This document shows, piece by piece, positions 1-10,134 of a stretch of 29,718 nt of DNA (its first letter is position 1; each line of letters begins with the position of its first letter). The notes under the pieces are model-generated. The model saw only the letters and a list, made by a program, of their open reading frames with translations. It was not told the origin of the DNA and made no database searches. A program made the translations under genes and the position numbers. This DNA is from Zygnema cylindricum (lineage: Eukaryota; Streptophyta; Zygnematophyceae; Zygnematales; Zygnemataceae), in NCBI GenBank assembly GCA_037447655.1, contig JBBHKE010000578.1, positions 1 to 29,718 of the forward strand, given 5' to 3'.

Positions 1-2
1 AC

Positions 3-602
3 ATGTTGGAGATCCGAGGCAAAAATTGATTGATTCATGGACTGGACGACAATCAACTAAGAAATGTGACGAGACTCAAAACTTGTGCAAAGATTTGGGA
101 ATCTTTAGAGGCGACACACAAACTCTCAGGTATGACAACGAGAATCAAACTCGGAAAGACACTCATGACGAGTGTCTACCAAGATGGCACATCTATGGAT
201 GCTTACACCTCCCACTATGCCAACCTCTTGGCTGAAGCCGACGATGTTGGCTTTACACTCCCCATTGACACCAAAATTACCCTTCTCATGCTTTCTCTCC
301 CAATCGAGTACAAATCCATACTCACTTGGTTGGATCAGAAAGAAGTTTCCACATGAAAGTGGAATGAAGTTGTCGAGGCACTCATATAGGACGAGTTTAA
401 CACAAAAATCATGACGAATCGCGATATGAACTATGAAAGCTCCGCATTCGCATCTGGGAGCAGAATCAACAACTGAGATAGAAGGGGTAGTCAGAACCAC
501 GACAAGAAAGATGATAGAAAGTGTTTTTACTTTGACAAAGCAGGTCACTTCATCTCAGTTTGCAAGAAATGTGCTCAAGACAAATAGAATGGAAAAGTGG
601 AT
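3..602 (+). pseudogene. gag: Copia-A gag (UBN2-type capsid plus damaged zinc knuckle)
   Basis: Capsid/nucleocapsid protein of the retrotransposon particle. The reading runs NQLRNVTRLKTCAKIWESLE, then a stretch containing ITLLMLSLPIEYKSIL, the usual helical layout of copia gag. After a stop at about 356 the reading shifts frame. The nucleocapsid zinc knuckle is at 522-563: it reads C-F-Y-F-D-K-A-G-H-F-I-S-V-C, so the second cysteine of CX2CX4HX4C is replaced by Phe. The N terminus lies outside the window. The same capsid block recurs, more decayed, in Copia-B near 9540-9830. Confidence 0.85.
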
Positions 603-955
603 GAGTCTAAGCTGAAAAAGAGGAAGGGGAAAGCAAAGGAGATAGTGAACTCACAGGCGATGATAGCATTATCCCTCGCAGTCGGCTTCAACGACTGGAT
701 GATCGAGACATGCGCTTTAGAACACATGTGTTACACGCGCCAATGGTTTACAAACTTCAAGCAAACAACCCCATCTTGAATTTTCATGGGAGACAATCAC
801 TCCACCCTCGCAACAAGAACATGAGACATTGAGATAGAGGCGTTACTGGATGGAAAACTGACATTTCACACAATCAAGAATGTTTTGTAAGTTCCAGATT
901 TTAAGAGGAACCTCTATTGTATCGCGTAAGCCGAGGATAGCGGTATTATACCAGT
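603..955 (+). pseudogene. Copia-A aspartic protease remnant
   Basis: Retrotransposon aspartic protease region, which would mature Gag-Pol. The segment WMIETCALEHMC occupies the place of the canonical W-I-I-D-S-G-A-S-x-H-M-C, so the catalytic Asp is read as Glu and the Ser as Thr. Downstream MGDNHSTLATRT and the typical IKNVL-VPDFKRNL block are recognisable, but stop codons interrupt the frame at least three times. It is inactive as read. Copia-B carries a homologous segment near 10605-10740 that still has the Asp (VDTSASEHM). Confidence 0.8.
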
Positions 956-2060
956 ATGGCAGAGAGGAGGAAAGATCAAGCTAATGAGAGAGGGACTAAC
1001 AATTGCAGAAGGAGAACGGATGGCAGATCGCACATACCGTCTCAAGTGCAACCCAAGGATGAAATCTTTGCCCTTGACACGAGATCGACGCTCCACCCAA
1101 TAGACTCACCACGTGCAGCAGATACAAAGGACACAAAAGTCAACACCAATGAAAAAGTGGTCACAGAAACTAAGGTTCAAAATCTATCAAACCAATTTCT
1201 GTGGCACTGTAGACTAAGTCACTTACACACAGAGGGGATGAAGAAAATGGTCAAAAGCAACATGGCTTATGGGATCAGACTCACGTTAGTGAAGGACACA
1301 CCCGATCCATGTCATGGTTGCGAGATAGGAAAGGCCCATCAATTGCCCTTCCCACAAGCAGGTGCACAAAGAGCTAGCATACCACTCGAGGTCGTGCACT
1401 CTAATGTTTGGGGACCCGCAAAAGTTCCATCGTGCAGTGGCAAAAAGTACATGGTCACATTCATTGATGAATTCACCAGGATGACACACATTTTCTTGTT
1501 GACTCACAAAAGCGAAGTCTTCACTCAGTTTAAGGCATACAAGGCAACAGTCGAGAAGAAACATGGCACATCAATCACTTGCTTACGAAGTGATAGGGGT
1601 GGAGAGTACCTTTCAAATGAATTTAAGGATTTCCTCACAACCGAGGGAATCGAACACAACTTGACAGCACCAGCGACACGTGAACAGAACGGGGTTGCAG
1701 AGAAGGATGAATCGTACACTTCTTGAGATGACGAGAAACATGATGGTGGTCCACAATACCAAGCAACAGTATTGGGGGGAAGCCATTAGCACTGCCGTGT
1801 ACGTGCGAAACAGATGTCTCACCCGTGCATCAGACAACTCCACACCATTCGAGCAATGGAATGGGTTCAGACCGAACCTATCCCACCTAAAAGTGTTTGG
1901 GAGAAGGGCCTACGTCTATAACCATAACAACAAAGGAGAGAAATTGGGACCGAAGGCCATTGAAGGGACATTCTTGGGGTATGACGAGCACAGCAAAGCA
2001 TACAGATTGCTAACAGCTACACAAAGACGATTATCATCAGCAAGATATAAGATTCGGTGA
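956..2060 (+). pseudogene. Copia-A integrase
   Basis: Integrase inserts the cDNA into host DNA. The pre-integrase zinc domain shows H..H (LWHCRLSHLH) and C..C (CHGCEIGKAH). In the core, the first catalytic Asp at 1403-1405 is Asn (VHSNVWGP). The second Asp is kept at 1592-1594 (SDRGGEY), and the Glu 36 residues later is kept (QNGVAE). A frameshift just after that Glu, near 1705, moves the rest (from MNRTLLEMTRN to the LGYDEHSKAYRLL block) into another frame, which ends at 2060. The D-to-N change and the frameshift make it non-functional. Confidence 0.88.
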
Positions 2061-2299
2061 GAAATCACAATTCACCAATAGTGGGAGTGAAGGAGGTGAG
2101 ACATTTACCTTTGATATACAGGTGAAGCCTATGTCTCCTAACCCATCAAACATTCCGCCGAAAGATGTTGATTCAGAGGAGGATGATTCTCCCCTAGAAC
2201 CAAGGACTCCTGAACAAATGCAAACACAAATAGAGGAGTTAGAGTCTAAAATTGCCGAAACTGTCGAGGAGATCATCGCATCAAAGTAGAAGGGCAAAA

Positions 2300-4076
2300 G
2301 TAAAAAAGCAGCAAAAGCAGTGGTAGAAAACTAAAAGGACTCAACAAAACCGATAGCAAAAACAACAGACAGACCGAGCCGGGTCAAGAACCCACTAAAC
2401 AAGTTTGGTGATTGGTTAGAGATGTCGAAGGCTCCAAGGAAAAAGTTTACACAGGTTGAGGAACCATTAAATCTCAAAAGTACTCTTGTAGGTGAAGATT
2501 CAGACAAGTGGAAAGCCGCAACCAATGAGGAGATGGCTTCCATTCTCAAGAAGGGTACATGGACATTGGAGGACGTGCCAGAGGGGAGAAAACCAATTGG
2601 GAGTAAGTGGACTTTCAAAATAAAAAAAAACGCCGACGACACAATTGAACGCTATAAAGCAAGGTTGGTTGCTAACGGGTTCACACAGAAAGAGGGGAAA
2701 GATTACAAGGAGACATTCGCACCGGTGGTGAAATTTACCTCAGCTTGGGCGCTCCTTGCCCTCGACGCCATCCTCGACATCGAAGTTGAACAAATGGACG
2801 TAAAAACGGCTTTTCTCCACAGAGAACTCGAAAAGGAATTGTACATGACCCAGCAGGAAGGGTATGAGGACCCGATGAACCCCAATAAGGTTTGCAAACT
2901 CTGAAAGGCTCTCTATAGCCTTAAGCAGTCTCCCTGATTATGGAACATAAAGATAGATGAATATCTATAAGGAGAGGGATTTGAAAAAATTCAATCAGAT
3001 CACTCAATGTATTATCACCCAAAAAGCAAGATAACCATTGCAATCTATGTAGACGATTTGATGATCTTAGGTAAAAAAAAAGAAGAGATAGCAAAAATAA
3101 AAAAGATGTTATCACAAGCCTTTGAAATGAAAGATTTAGGAGATCTTAAGTATGTACTTGACATTGAAGTGATTAGAGATAGGGAGAACATGACTATCCA
3201 TCTCAGTCAAAGAAAGTACATAGGAGAGCTTATTTCCATATTTTAACGTCAGGATGCAAATGGCATCTCCTCACCTTTGGAGCAAGGGGAGAAGTTCATT
3301 AAGGATCTCGAAATTCAAGATGAGCCTGTTGAGGCTCCATACCGTGAAGCAGTGGGAACACTCATCTATGCGATGAATTGCACCCGTCCGGATATCGTCG
3401 CTGCCATTGGGATCCTCAGTCGATTCCTAAACAAGCTAGGGAAACAACATTGGTCAACAGCAAAAAGAGTACTCAAATATCTCAAAGAGACAATTGAATA
3501 CACTATAACTCTTGGGGGAACTCAAGAAAGCATCAAAATTCATGCATTCACAAACTCTGACCGGGGAGGGGATGTTTCAAGCAGAAAATCAACCACAAGT
3601 TACCTGGTGAACATTGGCGATATGAGCGTGAGTTGGAGTAACAAACTCCAGAATACAGTGACATTATCAACCATGGAGGCCGAGTACATGGTGGCCGCCG
3701 CCACGGTAAAAGAGGTTATATGGCTCAATGCATTTATGAACGAGCTAGGATTTGTGTAAAAATCCAAGACCACCATCTATACAGACAGCTAGAGTTGCGT
3801 GGTTCTGATCAAGAATCGTATCACCATCCTAAGGCCAAACACATTGATATGCAATACCACTTCATTAGGGACACGACAATTGCTGAGGCTGTGGCATTTG
3901 AGTACATGCTTGACAAGGAGATTGCAGCCGACATGCTAACAAAGGCTATTGGAAAAGAAAAAATGCTACTTTGTGTAGGAAAAGTAGGACTCTCTAAGGC
4001 GAAGGAGCAAACCCTAAAGAGGGAGGAGAGGAGCCTAATCCGAGCACATCGAAGGAAAACAAGAAAAGAAAAATAG
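2300..4076 (+). pseudogene. Copia-A reverse transcriptase and RNase H
   Basis: RT begins with the conserved DKWKAATNEEM and PIGSKWTFKIK blocks, and the catalytic YVDD is intact at 3046-3057. In-frame stops lie at 2902 (TGA), 2935 (TGA), 2968 (TAA) and 3244 (TAA). The two TGAs stand where relatives read Leu-Ile/Leu-Lys-Ser and Pro-Arg-Gln. RNase H follows, with STMEAEYM, a frameshift near 3757, then HPKAKHIDMQYHFIRD and ADMLTK at the C terminus. The first RNase H acidic site reads TNSDRGGD. It is clearly a dead copy. Copia-C and Copia-D carry the homologous domains on the opposite strand. Confidence 0.9.
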
Positions 4077-4082
4077 GAGGAG
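4058..4082 (+). other. Copia-A polypurine tract
   Basis: A run of almost only purines ending in AGGAGGAG lies immediately before a TG dinucleotide. This is the expected plus-strand primer next to a 3' LTR. The tracts of Copia-C and Copia-D end in the similar GGGGAG followed by TG, which supports the placement. Confidence 0.65.
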
Positions 4083-4532
4083 TGAAAGGCGCAACAGCCT
4101 AAAGTAATTGGAGTACTTTTTTGAACGTGGTCCTTCGGCACGACCAACGTCGCTCTGCAGCGACGCGATTGGAGGACGATTCTCCAACATTGGATTTTGA
4201 TGTATGGGGCTGTATCTGCACGTTGGTAGCCGCCGCATACGCTTTGAAATTTCTTGACCAAATCAAAGCGTCACAGGTGTACCGTTAAATTGAAACGGTC
4301 CTGGAGTTGTACGTGGCATTTTATTTACGCCACAGGTGTCAAAGTTAAGTTTAAATGGTCTTGTACGGACGAAATTTTGGAAACATCTTCGAAACTTACA
4401 CATTTTTTTAAATGACGTCAATCAAAATACGTGTTACAATTGTACGACGAAGATTTTGTTCGTTGGCCATCGGGATTTACCGAAGTGTGCGCGGATCATT
4501 TCCTTGAACGTTCGCGGTCAAACCAAGTCTTA

Positions 4533-5311
4533 GGGTATGTCCCCATGTACTTCTAACTTAGCGAACTTACTTTGTATTTTAGCGCGGATCCGGCGGACCC
4601 GCTTTTCAAGTGTCCCTATGTGTAAGAACGTATCGAAAGTTACGTTTGTGACGATTGTATACGTCGACAATACCTGTGACGGTTGTCAACGTCTACAATC
4701 TGTGTTGTCAGACGTTATTTTTTGGAACTGCTTGTGTGACGTCGCATGTCTTACCGTGGTATTGTAGACGTACCGCCTTCCACCCTGTACCGTGTCACGG
4801 TTGAAGAAGTTGCGCTTTGCCTTTGCGTCTCCTGTCCGGTCGACGTGAAATGGCATCGGAATTTCAAGACCCTTGCAAAAAAAAAATCCGTACTGGACGA
4901 AAAACAGACAAAACCAAACAAATTGTGTAATTTTCTTTGTCGTATTATATGCAAACGGACAAAACATAGCGACTTCCGTACTTTTCTTTGTCTTTGAAAA
5001 TCGTGTGAAATACTTCGAAAATTGCGGCACGTGCGAATATGTGTTCCTATTTGTTTACATAAAATCCCTAGTTTTAAATCACATCGCGCATGTGTTTTAA
5101 AGATAAGGTTGAAGATGACGTTTTTGTCGTCGAAGTGGGTCGAAAAACACAAGACGACAAATTTTCGTATATCCTAAGTTCGAGGGTGACGCAAATTGGA
5201 CTCTACAAATTTGCGATTCCTTTTTACGGTTGGAACTTAGGCAGTACGACGCTAAGTTTTACAGGAAAACGACAGAAAAAAACCCTTACTTATGCACATG
5301 GGGACACATCC
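4533..5311. mobile_element. MITE-1: PIF/Harbinger-like non-autonomous DNA element
   Basis: The ends read GGGTATGTCCCCATG and, on the reverse strand, GGATGTGTCCCCATG: terminal inverted repeats identical at 13 of 15 positions. Both sides are flanked by TTA (4530-4532 and 5312-5314), the 3-bp target duplication typical of PIF/Harbinger elements. The 779-bp inside has no recognisable transposase; open frames of up to about 130 codons resemble nothing I know. Imperfect direct repeats TGTGACGATTGTATACGTC / TGTGACGGTTGTCAACGTC lie at about 4647-4705. Family assignment rests only on TSD length and TIR start. Confidence 0.62.
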
Positions 5312-5525
5312 TTAGTCAACGGAAATTACATACCGCCGCAGAATCGAGTGGGAGTATTGTTTTTAGTGCGATTCCGGGCGATTATTTCGTGCAGCGATTC
5401 GTACGATTACATTGGTACTACAAAATGGTATCGTCACAGCATCATTACCAATTTTAGGAACATTAAATCAAGTGTTGGACAGTCGTGCAGACGTTTCTAT
5501 GATGCATTATTATTTTAGACTTGTA

Positions 5526-5587
5526 CACGTGGCACTTGGTCATTTGACCACCACTTAGCTCTTTTTTGTTTACTTTAGAATAAATAG
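5526..5587 (+). promoter_or_regulatory. LTR promoter elements: G-box and TATA-like box (Copia-A)
   Basis: A CACGTG G-box at 5526 and a TAAATAG box at 5581 are 55 bp apart. The Copia-B LTR has the same pair 54 bp apart (8957 and 9011). G-box plus TATA at a conserved spacing in two diverged LTRs suggests a real U3 promoter. It points right, toward the NFS2-like exons that start about 330 bp downstream. Confidence 0.5.
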
Positions 5588-7123
5588 AGTAGAACAAGGC
5601 GACAGACATTATCACTCACAGACAAAATAGGCTTGGCAGCTTTCAGAATTCAGATTCAGTATATTACTAGACATTGTCCCTTTTGTTACAATTGTATTCC
5701 TCTATTATAATGGAATCTACTTTCTCAACGGCTATCTTTTCTGTGCCTCGCTACATGTGAATGCTATTACTCTCTCACTCTAAACTTTTGTCCTTTCTAC
5801 CTTCGTGATTTATTGAGTTCGTCGCTTCTGCGAATCTTGTTAGCTGATTAGGTGTATGTGGTCCTAAGAATCATCCTAGTTGCCCGAAATGTCTGATAAA
5901 GGTCAACAGCTCGAGCGCATCATTTTGGTGCCATAGTCCTATTGGACGAGTGCCAAAGTGTGTCACATATGCCCGTGGATGTCGAAGGGCTCGATGTTGA
6001 TTTTATGGCCGTTTCGGCTCACAAGGTATTTTTTTATATTTTAAAAATCAAATGTGGTAGTAAATTCGATAAGTTTTAATTTGAGTTGAAGGGGCTCTTT
6101 TTTTTGTTGAACAAGGTTTACTAGAGATCAATGATGTTTGGTTGTAATTATTGTTGTATCTCTACTTTTGTATGAATATGTGTGTGTGAGTGTGTACTAT
6201 GTATATATTTAACATGGGTATTTGTATTTGCTTATGTGTATGCTTAATTCTTTTTATAGCTTTTTCTTTTAGTGTATAGTATTTTTAACAATTCTTATCT
6301 ACAATTTTTTTTGGAACAATTTTCCGACGTTATAAACTAATGTTTCGTATTAACAGAATGACCCAAGCCAAACCATTATCGCAGAATACACAAAATCGTT
6401 TTTTCTGTTTGTTTAAAGATCTTCCTTCAGAAAAAAAAAACCATTCATTAGATAAAAAGGTTAGTTGTTGTATAAATAGTGATTTTACTGATTTTGGAAG
6501 TTGGAAATTTCCTGTCATATATGGTAAAAGTTTGGATATTTTTTTATATACATTTGTTTCTTTATGTTTGTTTTTATGTATTTTTTTTTGTACATTTGTT
6601 TTTAATATATGTTTTTTTTTTTTTCTTTTGGATGGGGGACAGATGTGTGGACCCACCGGAATTGGATTTTTGTACGGAAAACTATAGATTCTAAAATCCA
6701 TGCCTCCCTTTATGTGTATTTCTCCTTCGACCTCTCCCTCTATATTTTTTTTCTCATTTTGAATATTTTGTTTATTTTTATTTATTTACTTTTATTTTTT
6801 TCTTTTGTTTGGGTGTTTTTGTTGGTTTGTTATTTTTGTTTCTTTTTTTATGTTTTAAGATGACTGTTTACCATTTTTGTTTTGTTTTTTTTTGGGGGGG
6901 GGGGTTTAGATGGGGGAGAGATGATTCAACTTGTTTATTGGCAAGAAGCGACTTATGCCGAACTGCCAAACCGGTAAGCGAAAAAAATGAAAACATGGAA
7001 TACGGAAAATTTGAAAAACCTTAAAATGGAAAAACTGAAAAACTGGAAAATGGAAAAACAGAGAGCTTTTTTTTATTGCACGTTGTCCATTTGGAGATCG
7101 TATATGTAAAAACACTTCACACT

Positions 7124-7246
7124 ACACACACACACACGCACACACTACTATAAGTCTATATAAGAGAATACATGCATGAATATATACACTCATGTATACA
7201 TAGTGTACACTATATATATACATATGATATGTGTGTGTGTGTGTGT
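7124..7246. repeat. CA/GT microsatellites in intron 3 of the NFS2-like gene
   Basis: A (CA)n run lies at 7124-7145, a short (TA)n at 7211-7220 and a (GT)n at 7231-7246, all in the 778-bp intron. The CA and GT runs are complementary and could fold back on each other in RNA. No gene is seen in this intron. Confidence 0.85.
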
Positions 7247-8013
7247 ACACGGTGTATCGCTATTAGTATTAATGTTTTTCTCTCCATTTGAAACATCTTT
7301 TCTCCGTCCTCACTTGTCAAATTTGCGATTGAAATACGAGATTCGATTGGCGGTCTCCTATCGAAAATTGGATATGTGTGCAAGGAAAAAACATGTTTTA
7401 AGTGGGAAAAATAACATTAACAATAATAGCGATACATGGTGCAGTATAATGCAGGTGCTGCGCACGACCCAATGATGTATGCATCCAACATGGGGTCACA
7501 AAATACTCTCATCCAGAATTTTTTTTTTATCGTCAAGTGTCATACATTGGTCATTGTCAAGAAAAATACAACACTAGAACAGAAGTTGAAAATGTTTTCA
7601 AAAGAGGACTCTGGCATTGAAACACATGGGATTTGACTTCTTTGATTTTTTTCACAATTTTTTTATAAGCATACATTATACTTGTTGACAACTGCCGTTG
7701 ATAATTGTTGACTTACTTATTTAGATATTTTCGTTGTTATGAAACTGGCAGTTTTGAGGCGGGAACTCCGGCTATAGTGGAGGTAATAGGGTTAGGAGCC
7801 GCGTGCGATTTCCTGTCGAAAGTCGGGATGCAACGAATTGAACACTACGAGACAGAAATGGAAAACTATCTGTACCAAATTTTAGTGAAGCTCCCCGGAG
7901 TCACGGTTTACGGGCCGCCTCCTTCTTTAGACGGGAGTAGGAGAGCGGCTCTATGTACTTTCAATGTAAAAGGGATACATGCGACAGATGTTGGCGTCTT
8001 TTTAGACCAGCAG

Positions 8014-8070
8014 GTAAGAAGGGAGAGAGGGGAGGGGGAGGAAGAGGCAGAGGGGGAGGAAGAGGGAGAG
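8014..8070 (+). repeat. G-rich polypurine run in intron 4
   Basis: Starting at the splice donor of intron 4 (118 bp), some 55 bases are nearly all A and G, with several GGG/GGGG/GGGGG runs. The run could form a G-quadruplex in the RNA or slip in replication. It lies just inside the intron, so it may affect splicing. Confidence 0.75.
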
Positions 8071-8308
8071 ATATAGAAGGGGGCATGGAATTTCTCTAAA
8101 AGAAAAATCGTCTTCTTTCTTTTATTTACAGCATGGAGTGGCGGTAAGATCCGGGCATCATTGTACTCAACCTCTTCACCGACTTTTGGGACTTAATGGG
8201 AGTGCTCGAGCTAGTTTATATCTCTATAATACGAAAGAGGAGATCGACATTTTGATTAAGGGATTAGAAGATACAATCGATTTTTTCTCCAATACGCCCA
8301 AATTCTAA

Positions 8309-8771
8309 GCCCCAAATCTTGAAACTTGTCAAATTTGGACTTCCCAAAGTTCGAGAGTATCATTTGATTAAAAAGGGAGGAAGTTTTAACGGAGTGGGCC
8401 AATATTAGAGAGATTTTTAGGTGGGTATGTTTAGTTGGTTTTTTTTTAGAGGGTACTTTAAGTTGGTATCTTTAATAGGTTATTTTAATGGGTATTTTTA
8501 ATGGGAAAATTGACATGTTTGGTCGTATTTGGTCGTAACATAGTCGAAAATTTTACATCATGTGTAATCTCATTTTTCTCTCTTATGTCTTTTCCTGTCT
8601 CGTTTTATCTTTTTGAAAGAGAGAAACGTGAAAAGAAAAAAGGACAAAAAGACAGAGGGCTAGTTACGGAAGGATCTTTTTTGGATTTGCAGCAAAAATT
8701 AGCTAAATTAAGTGGAAGAATAAAAAAGTCGATGATTTTTTTATCAGAAAAAAAATGCTGACAAAATTTGT
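8309..8771 (+). other. Region between NFS2-like stop and Copia-B LTR; no gene seen
   Basis: AT-rich sequence that would contain the 3' UTR. Between about 8418 and 8510 short related phrases recur (GGTATGTTTAGTTGG, GGTACTTTAAGTTGG, GGTATCTTTAATAGG, GGGTATTTTTAATGGG), giving a degenerate repeat about 20-30 bp long. No coding similarity is recognised. Confidence 0.6.
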
Positions 8772-9310
8772 TGAAAGTTGTAATTTATGGTGCGACAATC
8801 GGCGACCCTCCCAATTCAATACTTCCCTGATTTCGGCTCCATGTGAAATCGTAACGTGTTACTTTGACCCTTGATATTCAGAGAGACACTATTAGTGGTG
8901 TGATTTTTGTGTAAGCACCTCTCACGGTGCATTATTGTAGGTGAGATAAATTAGTACACGTGGCATTCAGGCATTCGACCACCACTTAGCTGCTTTCATT
9001 GTGCATTGCTTAAATAGTTAGGTTTTCAGCATAAGAAAATCATCATTCACATGAAGAGAGAAAGAGATAAGGATTTATTGCAGATAAGGACAAACTCTCC
9101 ATTATTACAATTTGTATTTATCAATATTCCTAATGAAGTACTAAAAGCCTATCTCCATCTTGTCTACGCATGTGAATGCCTACCCCTCTTTCCCTCTCCT
9201 ACTTTCTATAATTTTTACTTTTGTGAAGTTTCTTAGATCGGGTTTGTGTTTCTTGATCTTGATCTGACGTACGTGGTCCCAAGCTCCCTTGGTTACCCGC
9301 AATTATCAAC
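8772..9310 (+). mobile_element. 5' LTR of Copia-B
   Basis: A TGAAAG start resembles the proposed start of the Copia-A LTR. The G-box (8957) and TAAATAG (9011) pair and the downstream blocks CATGTGAATGC and GTACGTGGTCCCAAG follow in the same order as in the Copia-A LTR. The gag of Copia-B follows in the same orientation. The right boundary is uncertain because a 51-bp tandem duplication covers it; no primer-binding site could be assigned. Confidence 0.55.
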
Positions 9311-9383
9311 TCTAGAGATGTAGGGTAGAAGCAGCTCCCTTAGTTACCTGCAATTACCAACTCTAGAGATGTAGGGTAGAAGC
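9282..9383 (+). repeat. 51-bp tandem duplication at the LTR/leader junction of Copia-B
   Basis: Two adjacent copies of a 51-bp unit beginning AGCTCCCTT and ending GGGTAGAAGC (9282-9332 and 9333-9383) differ at about three positions. The duplication spans the expected LTR end and leader and hides the original primer site. Confidence 0.85.
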
Positions 9384-9399
9384 AGCCCTTGAGAAGAGT

Positions 9400-10060
9400 G
9401 GGTTTTCGGATATCGTCACCCAAACCGGCTTATGTCCTGCCATTGCAGGCGCAAGCAACATCAAAGCAGACGAGAAAAGAGCGATGGCAAAATGGAACAT
9501 GACGGAAATCAAAGCCAACAACACGTTGATCAGATGTCTACATGACAACCAGCTTAGCAATGTCACTTGTTGCAAACCCTTTTCACAAATATGAGACTTA
9601 TTGGCATCAACACGTAAGCTCTGAAGAATGATTCAAGAACCTAGATGTAGAAAACGTTGATGACCAATATCTAATAAGACGACACGTTGATGGAGGCTTA
9701 CACCTCGCATTACACCAACCTCTTGGCCCAAGCTGACTCGGTCGGCATCACTCCTCCCATGGTCACCAAGATAACCCTTCTCATGCTCTCCCTATCCATT
9801 TAATATAAACATATACTCACATGGCTAGGTTGCTCAGACGCCACGACTTTTGGTTGAAACTCTTTTTAAACACGACTTCCACACCCAGATCATGTCCAAT
9901 CATGATCTCACCGCAGAAATCTTTGCATTCGCATCTACAAAAGGAAAAAATCCCAACAAAGTCAGGGCGAGAAAGTACAAACCCCAACAAGAAAGACAAA
10001 AAATGTTCCTACTATGATGATCTTTGACAAAAAAGACAAAAAGTGTTACTATTGTAACAG
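9400..10060 (+). pseudogene. gag: Copia-B gag remnant
   Basis: Decayed capsid gene in the same family as Copia-A. HDNQLSNVTCCKPFS corresponds to Copia-A DDNQLRNVTRLKTCA. A segment translating to GITPPMVTKITLLMLSL corresponds to GFTLPIDTKITLLMLSL, then a stop, then YKHILTWLG. Frames change several times and no complete product is possible. The lysine-rich nucleocapsid zone around a C-x-Y-Y motif (about 9995-10060) has lost the zinc ligands. Confidence 0.75.
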
Positions 10061-10134
10061 TCTACAAAAGGAAAAAATCCCAACAAAGACACGCAAGACA
10101 GTACGAACTGCGATAAAAAAGACAAAAGTTCGTG

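Larger units (their letters stand above)
1..4082 (+). mobile_element. Copia-A: internal region of a decayed Ty1/copia retrotransposon
   Basis: The domain order gag - protease - integrase - reverse transcriptase - RNase H is diagnostic of Ty1/copia (integrase before RT). The window opens inside gag, so the 5' LTR and primer site are missing. The reading frame is broken many times: in-frame TGA, TAA and TAG codons and at least two frameshifts. Several catalytic residues are changed, so the copy cannot be autonomous. It belongs to the same family as Copia-B further right, since gag, protease and integrase segments align closely by eye. A polypurine tract and a presumed 3' LTR follow at the right end. 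Confidence 0.93.
4083..5907 (+). mobile_element. Presumed 3' LTR of Copia-A, carrying a MITE insertion
   Basis: It begins TGAAAGGCG directly after the polypurine tract. Its last about 380 bp (5521-5900) align by eye with the 5' LTR of Copia-B (8950-9310): a shared TACACGTGGCA box, then GACCACCACTTAGCT, a TAAATAG box, CATGTGAATGC, and a GTGGTCC..AAG..GTT(G/A)CCCG block near the end. After removing the 779-bp MITE the length would be about 1 kb. An internal imperfect duplication (CACAGGTGT...TTAA..) lies at about 4271-4365. The 3' boundary at TCAACA (5907) is inferred from the CA ending and from the host exon starting there; it is not proven. Confidence 0.6.
5910..8308 (+). pseudogene. NFS2-like: NFS2/SufS-like plastid cysteine desulfurase, 3' half, five exons, in-frame TAG
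   Basis: C-terminal half of a class V aminotransferase-fold, PLP-dependent cysteine desulfurase, which supplies sulfur for Fe-S assembly in plastids. Exons: about 5910-6025, 6643-6715, 6910-6973, 7752-8013 and 8132-8308 (TAA), each with GT donor and AG acceptor and phases that fit exactly. Residues seen: LLDECQSV (PLP-binding Asp and Gln), SAHK with the Schiff-base Lys as the last codon of exon 1, MCGPTGIGFLYGK, GGEMI, FEAGTPA, the catalytic Cys in [11 protein letters not shown], and [12 protein letters not shown]. Exon 2 has an in-frame TAG at 6685-6687, where homologues have an acidic residue before I/L-L-x-S/A-MPPF. The N-terminal half is absent: upstream is an LTR, and stops lie just before 5910. 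Similarity is strongest to plant/cyanobacterial SufS. The TAG could be a sequencing error. Confidence 0.85.

Noticed and set aside
4751-5152. Open frame of 133 codons inside MITE-1 as a gene
   Set aside because: No recognisable domain, composition like the surrounding AT-rich DNA, and overlapping frames of similar length on both strands.
5090-5518. Open frame of 142 codons spanning the MITE-1 right end as a gene
   Set aside because: It crosses a transposon boundary and shows no similarity to any family I know.
6643-6715. TAG read as a sense codon (variant genetic code)
   Set aside because: TAG, TGA and TAA all appear at random places in the decayed elements, so the TAG in the NFS2-like exon and the TAG for Trp in Copia-D do not correspond to one amino acid (acidic versus Trp).
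5910-8308. NFS2-like segment as a gene captured inside one composite retrotransposon
   Set aside because: LTR-like sequences of one family flank it in the same orientation, but the introns are kept and each LTR belongs to its own gag-pol (Copia-A on the left, Copia-B on the right). Two separate insertions around a host locus are simpler.
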